From the NCBI RefSeq assembly GCF_038502225.1, contig NW_027196391.1:1-64000 (forward strand): 64,000 nt of DNA, read 5' to 3'. The translations under genes were made by a program, and so were the position numbers. The notes under the pieces were generated by a model. That model did not search any database and was not told the DNA's origin. It worked only from the letters and a program-made list of their open reading frames with translations. How positions within the stretch are numbered: the stretch's first letter is position 1; each line of letters opens with the position of its first letter. Of the stretch, positions 41,001-50,795 are shown piece by piece. The DNA is from Cherax quadricarinatus (taxonomy: Eukaryota > Arthropoda > Malacostraca > Decapoda > Parastacidae).

Positions 41001-41195
41001 GGCATGCACTTCTGAGAATGCCTGCCCAAGGTTTGGTGTATAGAATGAGAAGCTGCATTTAAAACTGACGTCGAGGTGTAAAAGCTCATCAATGGAGGAG
41101 GAAGAAGGAACCTCATTAAAAGCAGTTAGTTGTAAGTAAAAGTCCCAATTTGCTTGACCAAATTGCAAGTTCTTAACCAATATATGATAATTCAT
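38036..41195 (-). mobile_element. I-type LINE, copy B, 5' truncated
   Basis: On the minus strand: endonuclease end (41195-40890), linker, RT (40517-39200), RNase H (39132-38690), C-terminal zinc domain (38560-38238), 3' UTR ending in TTTTTATTATAATAATCATC. The 3' end made of short ATT/TAA units is typical of I-clade LINEs. Confidence 0.85.
38238..41195 (-). pseudogene. I-type LINE copy B: RT and RNase H (multiple breaks)
   Basis: Recognisable blocks in protein order: QANWDFYLQLTAFNEVPSS (endonuclease end), MPWWSPACAWEVRLKCSAW (linker), KVMERLVNRCLMWYL and SQHGFRKGHSTIDLLL (RT start), LEKAYDTTWRYNIL (first Asp), the YVDD active site at about 39922-39933 in another frame, RFLGLLFDCRLSWKPHI, then RNase H AVYTDGSKSSDGVGFA and GHVDIQGNEQADTAV, and the C-terminal HILLDCPLYQQARKIYLECR. 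At least six frameshifts or stops separate the blocks. RNase H is a hallmark of the I group. Confidence 0.85.
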
Positions 41196-41565
41196 GTAAT
41201 ATTATTATTTGTCTAACGCTGTATTATAAGGTTTCCCGAGAATTATTTATACCCCAACCTCTCTGACCAATGTTGTTATGCTCTAACCAGAAGAAAACTA
41301 TCTGGGATGAAATAAAAATTGGAGTGTAATAGGTAACGATGTGTTTTTGCATAAAAATATTGGCTTGACCAATGATGAAAAACTTGGCTAAGGACATTCA
41401 TCCCGAACATGTCTGCCTGTCCATCCAGCGTGTGCACCTTAACTGCCTTGCCTTCAGCTAGTGTGCCATTGTTTACAACCCACTGCGGATGGTTCCATGC
41501 ATACATTCGATACATTTTCTATTATTCCATTGTTTTTAGTGCTTCTAACTGCTAACTAAGCCACC

Positions 41566-43426
41566 ATGGGCCCAAAGAAAGCTTTTAATGCCAACCCTGT
41601 GGTAAAAAGGGTGAGGTGCACTATTGAATTGAAGAAAGAGATAATCACAAAGTACAAAAGTGGAGTGCATGCCTCCGAGCTGGCCCAGTTGTATAACAAA
41701 CCCCAATCAACCACCGCTACTATCTTGGCCAACAGAAAGGCAATCAAGGAAGCTGTTGTTGTGAAAGGTGCAAGTATGTTTTCAAAACAGAGATCCCAAA
41801 TACTCAAAGATGTGGAGAGACTTGTTGGCTTGGATAAACGAAAAACAATTATCAGGAGATAGTGTTTCACAGTCAATCATATGTGAAAAAGCAAGACAGT
41901 TGCATGATAATCTAGTTAAGAAAATGCCTGGAATTAGTGGTGATATTAGTGAATTTAAGGCCAGCAAAGGTTGGTTTGAAAGATTTAATAATCACAGTGG
42001 CATACACAGTGTGATAAGCATGGCGAGGCTGCCAGTTCGGACCAAAAAGCGGCTGAAAAATATGAGCAGGACTTTAAGAAGTACAGTGGACCCCCGGTTA
42101 ACGATATTTTTTCACTCCAGAAGTATGTTCAGGTGCCAGTAATGACCAAATTTGTTCCCATAAGGAATATTGTGAAGTAGATTAGCCCATTTCAGACCCC
42201 CAAACATACACGTACAAACGCACTTACATAAATACACTTACATAATTGGTCGCATTCGGAGGTGATCGTTATGCGGGGGGTCCACTGTACATAGACACTG
42301 AAAAATTAAAACCCCAACAAGTGTTCAATTGTGATGAAACAAGCCTGTTTTGGAAGGAAATGCCAAACAGGACCTACATTACTCAGGAGGAAAAGGAACT
42401 CCCAGAGCACAAGCCTATGAAACACAGGTTAACTCTAATGTTTTGTAGTAATGCTAGTGGGGATTGAAAAGTGAAGCCTTTACTCCTGTATCACTCTGAA
42501 ACTCCCAGTGTGTTTAAGAAAATTTGTGTCTGATGTGGAAGGCAAACAGTAAGGCATGGGTCACTAGGGACATTTTCTATGATTGATTCTAGCGTGTGAT
42601 TGGCCCCACTGTGAAAAATTACCTCCTGGAAAATAAATTGGACCTCAAGTGTCTCCTGGTATTAGACAATGCTCCTGCTCATCCTCCAGACTTGCAAGAG
42701 TGAATTGTGTGGGAGTTTAGTTTTATCAAAGACAAATTTTTGCCTCCTAACACCACTCCTCTCCTCCAGCCCACAGACCGGCAGGTCATTTCAAATTTCA
42801 AAAAGTTTTACACCAAAGCAGTGTTTCAAAAGTGCTTTGAAGTGACCTCAGACACTGAATTGACTCTAAGAGAGTTTTGGAAAGATCACATCAGTATCCT
42901 CAGTTCCATAAACCTTATGGTTTCTTATAGTTAAGGCTTGGCAGGGAGTGACTTGCAGGACTTTGAACTCTACTTGGAGGAAATTGTGGCATCAATGTGT
43001 ACAAGAGAGGGATTTGAAGGGTTTGGGGGTGACCCTAAAGAGCCTGTGCCAGTTGAGTTAAGTATTGTGTCACTGGGAAAGTCCATGGGGTTGGAGGTTA
43101 GTGGCGAGGATGTGGAAGAGTTGGTGGAGGACAACGATGAAGAAGTAAACAATGAGCTGAAAGAGCATCTGCAACACCAAGAGACCACAGCTGAGGAAAT
43201 TTCTTCATAGGGGAGAGAGAGATGGAGGAAGTTGCCTTCGTCAACGATTAAGGAGATTTGTACAATGTGGACAAAGTTGCAAGCCATTATGGATGAACAT
43301 CACCCTGACACAGCTATTGCAAGCTGTGCTGGTGACTTTTACAATGACAATGTTGTGTCCCATTTAAGGGAAATCTTAAAGAAACGCCAGAAACAGAGCT
43401 CTATAGACAGATTTTTGGTGCGATAG
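41566..43426 (+). pseudogene. Tigger-3 transposase, full span, broken
   Basis: ATG at 41566 (MGPKKAFNANPVVKRVRCTI). First helix-turn-helix with ELKKEIITKYKSGVHASELA; second DNA-binding domain with SQILKDVERL, SQSIICEKARQLHDNLVKKM and SKGWFERFNNHSGIHSV; then the DDE domain with VFNCDETSLFWKEMPNRTYI, LLVLDNAPAHPPDL (second Asp) and LPPNTTPLLQPTDRQVI (third position), and an acidic C-terminus to RFLVR at 43426. Breaks: a frameshift near 41825, a MITE at 42084-42287 whose removal with one TA joins FKKY to IDTEK, TGA at 42466, TGA at 42703 and TAA at 42931. It would cut element DNA in the nucleus if intact. Confidence 0.9.
42084..42287 (+). mobile_element. 204-bp Tigger-type MITE M, copy 1
   Basis: TA flanks CAGTGGACCCCCGGTTAACG and TGATCGTTATGCGGGGGGTC...CACTG. 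Identical in plan to copies at 57836 and 60605. It contains CAGACCCCCAAACATACACG and ACAAACGCACTTACATAAAT in the centre. No coding capacity. Inserted in the Tigger-3 transposase frame. Confidence 0.95.
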
Positions 43427-43931
43427 AGGTCCAGTGACTGTCAAGTTGATCCAGGTGACATTAAAAAAAGAAGGGAAGTAACCCCGGAAAAGAACTTACT
43501 ACCTAAAGTCCTAATGGAAGGGGATTCCCCTTCCAAGCAATAATACACCTTCATTATCTCCCCTCCTCTCATCACTCATCAATAAATCTTCAATAAAGGT
43601 AAGTGTCATTTATTCTTCATGTAGTATATTCTACATGTAGTATTTATTCTTCATGTATCACTTTTTTCTGAGTAGGAAAATGTATATTTCATGTGAAATT
43701 TTTATTTAATGCTTTTGGGTGTCTAGAACGGATTAATTGGATTTCCATTATTTCTTATGGGGAAAATTAATTTGGCTAACGATAAATTTGGCTAAGGACA
43801 AGCTCTCTGCAACAGATTAAAATAGTTGGTCAAGGGTCCACTGTACAAGTTATACAGGCCTAGCTGACATCAGTCACATACTATATAGAAAGCTGCTATA
43901 CACAGCATTTCAGGCAAATTAGGTCAATTTT

Positions 43932-44101
43932 GTCCCAGGATGCAACCCACACCAGTCGACTAACACCCAGGTACCCATTATTACTGATGGGTGAACATAG
44001 GCCACCGGTGTAACACATGCAATGTTTCCACCTCTTTGCTAGGAATTGAACCCGGACCCTCAACATGTGAAGTGAGAGCTTTTCCCACCAGGCCATGGAG
44101 T
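43932..44101 (-). repeat. tRNA-derived SINE with polymerase III boxes
   Basis: On the minus strand the head reads CCATGGCCTGGTGGG (A-box-like TGGCCTGGTGGG at 44095-44084) and GGTTCAATTCC (B box, 44052-44042), 32 bases apart. The body continues GGTACCTGGGTGTTAGTCGA then TGGTGTGGGTTGCATCCTGG. Fragments of the same family are at 1974-2132 and 29310-29445. It is not a functional tRNA gene; the acceptor stem and CCA-proximal part are absent. Confidence 0.82.
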
Positions 44102-44236
44102 ACACTAACATGATTTCTAACTTGTATGAATTCTTTTATGATTTATTTACTAAATTAGATGAATGGAAAAACTTTTTTTATGTATGTTGAAAACTGACTT
44201 CTGATGTGTCATACCACACTTGAATTTTCATTCAAG

Positions 44237-46012
44237 TCATTCTGAACAATGATATGGTTTCTCTCCAGTATGAGTTCTCATGTGACTAACTAAATTTGAT
44301 TTTTGATTAAAATCTTTTAGACATTCTGGACACTGATATGGTTTCTCTCCAGTATGAGTTCTCATGTGTCTCACTAAATCCTTTCTATGGGAAAAGCCTT
44401 TTAGACATTCTGAACACTGATATGGTTTCTCTCCAGTATGACTTCTCATGTGACTCACTAAATTTGATTTTTGATTAAAGTCTTTTAGACATTCTGAACA
44501 CTGATATGGTTTTTCTCCATTATGAGCTTTCATGTGACTCACTAAATTTGATTTTCTAGAAAAGTTTTTCAAGCATTCTGAACACTGATATCGTTTCTCT
44601 CCAGTATGAGTTCTAATGTGTCTTACTAAACCATTTCTATAAGAAAAGTCTTTTAGACATTCTGAACACTGATATGGTTTCTCTCCAGTATGAGTTCTCA
44701 TGTGACTAACTAAACTTGATTTTTGATTAAAGTCTTTTAGACATTCTGAACACTGATATGGTTTCTCTCCAGAATGAATTCTCATGTGACCAACTAAATG
44801 TGATTTTTGATTAAAGTCTTTCAGACATTCTGGACACTGATAAGGTTTCTCTCCGGTATGAGTTCTCATGTGTCTCACTAAATCCTTTCTATAAGAAAAG
44901 TCTTTTAGACATTCTGAACACTGATATGGTTTCTCTCCAGTATGAGTTCTAATGTGTCTTACTAAATCATTTCTATAAGAAAAGTCTTTTAGACATTCTG
45001 AACACTGATATGGTTTCTCTCCAGTATGAGTTCTCATGTGACTAACTAAACTTGATTTTTGATTAAAGTCTTTTAGACATTCTGAACACTCATATGGTTT
45101 CTCTCCAGTATGAGTTTTCATGTGACTAACTAAATTTTTTTTTTGATTAAAGTCTTTTAGACATTCTGAACACTGATATGGTTTCTCTCTAGTATGAGTT
45201 CTCATGTGACTTATAAAACTTGATTTTCTAGAAAAGTTTTTCAGACATTCTGAACACTGATATGGTTTCTCTCCTGTATGAGTTCTTATGTGTCTTACTA
45301 AATGAGATTTCTCAGAAAAGTTTTTCAGACATTCTGGACACTGATATGGTTGCTCTCCAGTATGAGCTCTCATGTGACAAACTAAATTTGATTTTCTAGA
45401 AAAGTTTTTCAGACATTCTGAACACTGATATGGTTTCTCTCCTGTATGAGTTCTTATGTGTCTTACTAAATGAGATTTCTCAGAAAAGTTTTTCAGACAT
45501 TCTGAACACTGATATGGTTTCTCTCCAGTATGAGTTCTCATGTGACCAACTAAATGTGATTTTTTATTAAAGTCTTTCAGACATTCTGGACACTGATAAG
45601 GTTTCTCTCCAGTATGAGTTCTCATGTGTCTCACTAAATCCTTTCTATAAGAAAAGTCTTTTAGACATTCTGAACACTGATATGGTTTCTCTCCAGTATG
45701 AGTTCTCATGTGTCTTACTAAACGAGATTTCTCAGAAAAGTTTTTCAGACATTCTGAACACTGATATGGTTGCTCTCCAGTATGAGTTCTCATGTGTCTT
45801 ACTAAATGAGATTTCTCAGAAAAGTTTTTCAGACATTCTGGACACTGATATGGTTTCTCTCCAGTATGAGTTCTCATGTGTCTTACTAAATGAGATTTCT
45901 CAGAAAAGTTTTTCAGACATTCTGGACACTGATATGGTTGCTCTCCAGTATGAGCTTCCATGTGACTTACTAAATTTGTTTTCCAGGAAAGTCTTTTAGA
46001 CATTCTGAACAT
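44237..46012 (-). CDS. C2H2 zinc-finger array protein, 20 fingers
   Basis: 591 codons. Twenty complete fingers of form C-X2-C-X12-H-X3-H joined by TGEKPYQ linkers, each exactly 28 residues (84 bp), with little else. Expected to be a nuclear DNA-binding protein; no KRAB, BTB, ZAD or other effector domain is seen. Helix residues fall into few classes: FSEKSHLVRH, FSYRKDLVRH, FNQKSHLVGH, FNQKSSLVSH, FSRKSNLVSH. A 21st finger stops at HCSE because the second Cys codon is TGA. At the 5' end, another frame continues upstream as EQKPYQCSECLKDF with HMRTH before it and a stop in LV-stop-HMRTH, so the start shown is probably not the original. May be a live gene with an upstream exon or a recent pseudogene; expression evidence is needed to tell. 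Confidence 0.85.
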   Translation of the reverse strand: MFRMSKRLSWKTNLVSHMEAHTGEQPYQCPECLKNFSEKSHLVRHMRTHTGEKPYQCPECLKNFSEKSHLVRHMRTHTGEQPYQCSECLKNFSEKSRLVRHMRTHTGEKPYQCSECLKDFSYRKDLVRHMRTHTGEKPYQCPECLKDFNKKSHLVGHMRTHTGEKPYQCSECLKNFSEKSHLVRHIRTHTGEKPYQCSECLKNFSRKSNLVCHMRAHTGEQPYQCPECLKNFSEKSHLVRHIRTHTGEKPYQCSECLKNFSRKSSFISHMRTHTREKPYQCSECLKDFNQKKNLVSHMKTHTGEKPYECSECLKDFNQKSSLVSHMRTHTGEKPYQCSECLKDFSYRNDLVRHIRTHTGEKPYQCSECLKDFSYRKDLVRHMRTHTGEKPYQCPECLKDFNQKSHLVGHMRIHSGEKPYQCSECLKDFNQKSSLVSHMRTHTGEKPYQCSECLKDFSYRNGLVRHIRTHTGEKRYQCSECLKNFSRKSNLVSHMKAHNGEKPYQCSECLKDFNQKSNLVSHMRSHTGEKPYQCSECLKGFSHRKDLVRHMRTHTGEKPYQCPECLKDFNQKSNLVSHMRTHTGEKPYHCSE

Positions 46013-46260
46013 TGATATGGTTTTTGTTCATTATGAGTTCTCATATGTTATACTAAATTCTGTTGTTGAGAAATCTCTTTTACACACTTTTTTTTTTTTT
46101 TTGTCCATCATAAATCTGGCCAGAGATACACAGTGAGGTGGTTGCAAGGAAGACTGTTTTAGTGAGTGTATATGTTGATATAATGTGTCTCCTTCATGAA
46201 CAACTGCACATTGTATTGCTTCAACACACTTATTTTTCAAGTGTTTTAGACATAGTGAAT
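46013..46260 (-). pseudogene. Decayed upstream finger of the zinc-finger gene
   Basis: Minus strand near 46080-46020 reads CVKEISQQQNLV, stop, HMRTHNEQKPYQCSECLKDF in the finger frame, then shifts relative to the long frame at about 46000. A run of 16 T at 46087 adjoins it. Farther up (46120-46240) there is no finger sequence; a short frame with CVEAIQCAVVHEGDTLYQHI is unassigned. Confidence 0.6.
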
Positions 46261-46429
46261 GATAATATTCTCACATTAATTGAATTGCTTAAGTAGAAAA
46301 ATAATATTTGTGTAATATTTTATTATTATATATATAATAAGCACTAAAGCTGTGAAAGTAATACAGTATCTGAGGAATATGAAGCGAGACAGTAGGAGAT
46401 ATTTCAGTTTATGACACATTAACCTTATG

Positions 46430-46830
46430 GCACTGTTGTTGGCCCTGTAAATGTTTTATTACCAAAACTGTTGTTACATTATTGTGACTATTAACACTAT
46501 AATTATTATAAACACTGTTGCATTGTCACTATTTTAACATTGATGTGTTGTCACTGCATTAACACTAAAGTGTCACTGCATTAATACTGTAGTGTTATCA
46601 CTGTATTAATTACACTAAAGTGTTGTTACTGAGTTAATATCACTGTAGTTCTGTGTTGTCTCTTGATTATTAACATTCTAGGTAATACTGTCACTGTATA
46701 ATTAATTGTAATTAGTGTTGTCACTGTATTATTCACTCTATAGTTATTGTAACTGTTATTAACAATGTAGTTAGTGCTGCCATTATATTACCAACATTGT
46801 AGTTAGTGCTGTAACTTCATATTAAAGAAT
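46430..46830. repeat. Degenerate ACTGTTGTCA-type tandem repeat
   Basis: Words such as TTAACACTGTAGTG, TTGTCACTGTATTA and GTAGTTAGTGCTG recur every 25 to 40 bases without a fixed unit. No coding sequence. Confidence 0.6.
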
Positions 46831-46837
46831 TTACAGG

Positions 46838-47215
46838 ACATTTCTACCACTGATATTGGCACTACAAGTGCCATCATGACCTGCAATACTGATGCAAGTG
46901 TCAGGAAGACCTGCAATATTGATACTACATGTGCCAACCTCTTGCACCAAGATAACATGTAGTACTGATGCTACAAGTTCCTGTGTCTTGGTTTCTTGTT
47001 CCGCAGTAACTTGGAGTAATGTCAAGATGACCTGCAGTGCAGACACTACAAGTACTAGCTTCCTGTACCAAGATCATATGCAGAACTGACATTACAAGTA
47101 CCAGCCTCTTGTACCAGGATGATCTGCAGTATTGACACTACAAGTGTCAGCCTCTTGTACCAGGATGACCTACAGTAATGACACTACAAATGCCAGTATC
47201 GAGTGCCAGGATCAC
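46838..47215. repeat. 46-bp minisatellite
   Basis: About eight units of GTACCAGGATGATCTGCAGT, ATTGACACTACAAGTGTCAG, CCTCTT. The rightmost units are 46 bp and closely alike; those to the left are diverged. The unit contains the near-palindrome CACTACAAGTG. Confidence 0.8.
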
Positions 47216-47522
47216 CTGAAAAAAATTATATAATTTTTTTTTATCACATCAGTCATTTTCCACCAAGGCAAGATGACCCTACAGAGTTGCTTACACTACA
47301 GTTAATCCTTTGACTGTTTCAGTCATATACATATGTCTTACGAGCCACCGTGTTTGACATATTAATACGCCAAAATTCTAGCGGCTTCAAATCAAGCAGG
47401 AGAAAGCTGGTTGTCCCACATTTGAGAAAATGGGTCTCCATGGTCAGTGTACACTATATAAAAAAAATCGGGGAGCCAGTGGTGCACTGTGGGAATGCCA
47501 TTTCAGTAGTCCTTGTTCATCA

Positions 47523-47655
47523 TGCCTAGTGGTAAGAAATATCTGACTCCCCAGCAAATCTGGGACTCTTCTCTTCCCAAGTGATGCTCTAACACGATGG
47601 AAGTGTCGGTGAAGATCAATTTCATGGTTTTGAGGACTTGTGACCAAAAGCATTG
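47523..47655 (+). pseudogene. piggyBac G transposase N-terminus
   Basis: ATG at about 47523 reading MPSGKKYLTPQQIWDSSLPK and stop, then CSNT and related sequence in another frame. The same lesion (CCCAAGTGATGCTCTAACAC) occurs in piggyBac C. Family sequence ends near GACCAAAAGCA, where cargo R1 begins. Confidence 0.8.
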
Positions 47656-47659
47656 CCCA

Positions 47660-47890
47660 GGATACCAGAAAAATGAAGGGGAATGAAGGAGAATAAGAGA
47701 ATAAAAGAGTGAGTGAGAGAGAATTAGAGAATGAAAGAATGAGAGAGAGAATGAAGGAGAAAGATACAGTAATTAGGTAGGAGGATGGAGGAGAAGCGAT
47801 CATCGGACCCCATTGTTTTGACAGGTGGTAGGGGGAGTGAGTAATGATACAATATGTTATTTTGACAGCTGGCGGAGACACAGACGCTCA
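47660..47890. repeat. Cargo repeat R1 in piggyBac G
   Basis: Reverse complement of the R1 arm: GAATGAGAGAGAGAATGAAG, GACCCCATTGTTTTGACAGG, ATGTTATTTTGACAGCTG. Relative to the transposase fragment it is oriented as in C and D. The long pyrimidine tracts are not present in this copy. Confidence 0.75.
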
Positions 47891-48322
47891 CACACTACAC
47901 AAGCTTACTGAAGATAATACCAGTTACTATATGAAAGTGTCCTGTGACTATATATGTGTATATATATTATAGAACAATAGTAATAAAAAACTGTTTGTAT
48001 TGTTTGTGTAAACAAATTTTGTAAACAAGTCAGCGGCAGCGGCAGCAACGGTATCCTACCAGCTCTTCTTTCTCAAAAAAACATCGCCCATCAAAACTTG
48101 TGATGGCCTAAGTGAAAGTTCAACTACATGAACCCACGTAGACCACAACATGACCCAAGAATACTAAGAATGTAACCCAAATCTTGACAAAATTAGAAGA
48201 TCTAAGGAAGACAGCCCTGCTAACCCAAACACTGCCTCCGCTGCCAGACAACCACTTAACCCAAGCTCCGAGAAAACAAGCCTTCTCCTCCATTGCTACA
48301 CAGTATCTACTTCAGTGATACT

Positions 48323-49294
48323 ATGAAAGGATATCGCAGAAGAAACAACACCAGTAATAAAAGAATAACAGCAAGGACCCTAGAACTCAACTTGTCTACC
48401 CAGCAGGACGCCAGTGTATCATCAACCCCCCTCACCGCCGCCACCCAAGGAACAACAACAACAACAACAAACATGGCGGACTCCCCCTCCAACTCCACTC
48501 CCTTCAAAGGATTCATCCATGATAACTCAGGTATTATTCCTGACAATATCAAGGACTACATCGTTGCTCTAGAAAATGAAATCAAAGATATCAAAGCAGC
48601 ACTCGAGCGACGAGATTCCAAGATAACCAACCTCGAGAATAAGATCCAAAACCTTGAAGAGAAGATTACATCGGGAAGTGTTGACACAGAAAATACTCTA
48701 AAAGCAGCTATAGCCAGTCACACTGAGCAAATAACAACAATAAATATGAAGGTTGAAGAAGCAATCAAGGACTGGAATCAGAACATGCACACTCGACTAA
48801 ATGAATACCTTGATTTCCAAGACGACAAAACTGAACAAGATAAGTTGTCTGATGCAGTTATAATAAACAGTCCACACATTCCTAGTGACATAACACAAGC
48901 ACAGTGCAAAGAAACTGCTGTCAGGATAATACAGAACCACGTACAAGTCATCGTGCAAAACAATGAAATTAAAGAAACACGTTTGCTAGGAAAACCAGGA
49001 AGTAAACACAGTATAAAGATCAGACTTCATTCATACGATAAAAGAAAGGACCTAATTAAATCAGCAATTACAATGAAAAATGGAGTGTACATAAATGAGT
49101 GTCTAACAAAAAAACGTCAAAACCTTCTGTTCAGGCTGAGAAAACTTAAACAGGAAAACAAAATACATCAGTGTTTCACGCGAGATGGGAAAATACTAGT
49201 AAGGAAAACATCAACAGGACAACAATATACCATCTCAAACGAACATGATTTCTCTACCTTCCTTAGAAAAGCTGACATTTCTGTAACAGATTAG
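48323..49294 (+). CDS. LINE ORF1 protein, coiled-coil RNA-binding type
   Basis: 323 residues from ATG at 48323 (MKGYRRRNNTSNKRITARTL). In L1-like ORF1 proteins this kind of protein trimerises and coats the element RNA in the cytoplasm. Seen: basic N-terminus, Ser/Thr-rich stretch with a TTTTTT run, a coiled-coil of heptads (YIVALENEIKDIKAALERRD then SKITNLENKIQNLEEKI, about residues 80-120), and a C-terminal RRM/transposase-22-like half with IKIRLHSYDKRKDLIKSA and LLFRLRKLKQENKIHQCF. Intact frame. Family identity is from this layout. Confidence 0.8.
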   Translation: MKGYRRRNNTSNKRITARTLELNLSTQQDASVSSTPLTAATQGTTTTTTNMADSPSNSTPFKGFIHDNSGIIPDNIKDYIVALENEIKDIKAALERRDSKITNLENKIQNLEEKITSGSVDTENTLKAAIASHTEQITTINMKVEEAIKDWNQNMHTRLNEYLDFQDDKTEQDKLSDAVIINSPHIPSDITQAQCKETAVRIIQNHVQVIVQNNEIKETRLLGKPGSKHSIKIRLHSYDKRKDLIKSAITMKNGVYINECLTKKRQNLLFRLRKLKQENKIHQCFTRDGKILVRKTSTGQQYTISNEHDFSTFLRKADISVTD

Positions 49295-49385
49295 ATAAGT
49301 GCCCTTAATACATATATATGTGTGGTGCATATAGTGTACGTTACTATTATATTGTACATTATTATTTTTATTATTTTTCATCACT

Positions 49386-50795
49386 AGCTAGTGAAACATA
49401 TAAGTGAACAGTATTTAGATAAGGCTAAAGAGGTCTTTGTGGCATTTATGGATTTGGAAAAGGCGTATGACAGGGTGGATAGGGGGGCAATGTGGCAGAT
49501 GTTGCAAGTGTATGGTGTAGGAGGTAGGTTACTGAAAGCAGTGAAGAGTTTTTACGAGGATAGTGAGGCTCAAGTTAGAGTATGTAGGAAAGAGGGAAAT
49601 TATTTCCCAGTAAAAGTAGGCCTTAGACAAGGATGTGTGATGTCACCGTGGTTGTTTAATATATTTATAGATGGGGTTATAAGAGAAGTAAATGCGAGGG
49701 TCTTGACAAGAGGCGTGGAGTTAAAAGATAAAGAATCACACACAAAGTGGGAGTTGTCACAGCTGCTCTTTGCTGATGACACTGTGCTCTTTGGAGATTC
49801 TGAAGAGAAGTTGCAGAGATTGGTGGATGAATTTAGTAGGGTGTGCAAAAGAAGAAAATTAAAGGTGAATACAGGAAAGAGTAAGGTTATGAGGATAACA
49901 AAAAGATTAGGTGATGAAAGATTGAATATCAGATTGGAGGGAGAGAGTATGGAGGAGGTGAATGTATTCAGATATTTGGGAGTGGACGTGTCAGCGGATG
50001 GGTCTATGAAAGATGAGGTGAATCATAGAATTGATGAGGGAAAAAGAGTGAGTGGTGCACTTAGGAGTCTGTGGAGACAAAGAACTTTGTCCTTGGAGGC
50101 AAAGAGGGGAATGTATGAGAGTATAGTTTTACCAACGCTCTTATATGGGTGTGAAGCATGGGTGATGAATGTTGCAGCGAGGAGAAGGCTGGAGGCAGTG
50201 GAGATGTCATGTCTGAGGGCAATGTGTGGTGTGAATATAATGCAGAGAATTCGTAGTTTGGAAGTTAGGAGGAGGTGCGGGATTACCAAAACTGTTGTCC
50301 AGAGGGCTGAGGAGGGGTTGTTGAGGTGGTTTGGACATGTGGAGAGAATGGAGCGAAACGGAATAACTTCAAGAGTGTATCAGTCTGTAGTGGAAGGAAG
50401 GCGGGGTAGGGGTCGGCCTAGGAAAGGTTGGAGGGAGGGGGTAAAGGAGGTTTTGTGTGCGAGGGGCTTGGACTTCCAGCAGGCATGCATGAGCGTGTTT
50501 GATAGGAGTGAATGGAGACAAATGGTTTTTAATACATAACGTGCTGTTGGAGTGTGAGCAAAGTAACATTTATGAAGGGATTCAGGGAAACCGGCAGGCC
50601 GGACTTGAGTCCTGGAGATGGGAAGTACAGTGCCTGCACTCTGAAGGAGGGGTGTTAATGTTGCAGTTTAAAAACTGTAGTGTAAAGCACCCTTCTGGCA
50701 AGACAGTGATGGAGCGAATGATGGTGAAAGTTTTTCTTTTTCGGGCCACCCTGCCTTGGTGGGAATCGGCCAGTGTGATAATAAAATAAAATAAA
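49386..50795 (+). mobile_element. Young RTE LINE, 5' truncated (RTE-2)
   Basis: Begins inside the RT domain at about 49386 and ends TGTGATAATAAAATAAAATA at about 50795. Nearly identical to RTE-1 over the shared part. It lies in the spacer between ORF1 and ORF2 of the L2-like LINE. Confidence 0.88.
49391..50539 (+). CDS. RTE reverse transcriptase, C-terminal two thirds
   Basis: 382 codons without a stop; the truncation removes the endonuclease and RT start, so no native initiator is present (first codon GTG). Visible: FMDLEKAYDRVDRGAMW (first Asp), LRQGCVMSPWLFNIFIDG, LLFADDTVLFGDSEEKL (FADD active site), KLKVNTGKSKVMRI, FRYLGVDVSADGSM, YGCEAWVMNVAARRRLE, and RWFGHVERMERN near the end. Would polymerise element cDNA at the nick. 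Its unbroken frame despite being dead on arrival indicates a recent insertion. Confidence 0.88.
   Translation: MKHISEQYLDKAKEVFVAFMDLEKAYDRVDRGAMWQMLQVYGVGGRLLKAVKSFYEDSEAQVRVCRKEGNYFPVKVGLRQGCVMSPWLFNIFIDGVIREVNARVLTRGVELKDKESHTKWELSQLLFADDTVLFGDSEEKLQRLVDEFSRVCKRRKLKVNTGKSKVMRITKRLGDERLNIRLEGESMEEVNVFRYLGVDVSADGSMKDEVNHRIDEGKRVSGALRSLWRQRTLSLEAKRGMYESIVLPTLLYGCEAWVMNVAARRRLEAVEMSCLRAMCGVNIMQRIRSLEVRRRCGITKTVVQRAEEGLLRWFGHVERMERNGITSRVYQSVVEGRRGRGRPRKGWREGVKEVLCARGLDFQQACMSVFDRSEWRQMVFNT

Larger units (their letters stand above)
41361..43841 (+). mobile_element. Tigger-3, longest Tigger copy
   Basis: Right end GTTGGTCAAGGGTCCACTG followed by TA. The left end keeps TTGACCAATGATG but has lost CAGTGGACCC, so transposition as a unit is no longer possible. 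About 2.5 kb including a 204-bp MITE. The transposase spans both DNA-binding and catalytic domains. Confidence 0.85.

Noticed and set aside
44030..44101. tRNA gene on the minus strand
   Set aside because: A and B boxes are present but the acceptor stem does not pair and SINE body follows; it is a SINE head.
45682..45999. Repeated frame MVSLQYEFSCVLLNEISQ on the plus strand
   Set aside because: It is the antisense shadow of the zinc-finger repeat.
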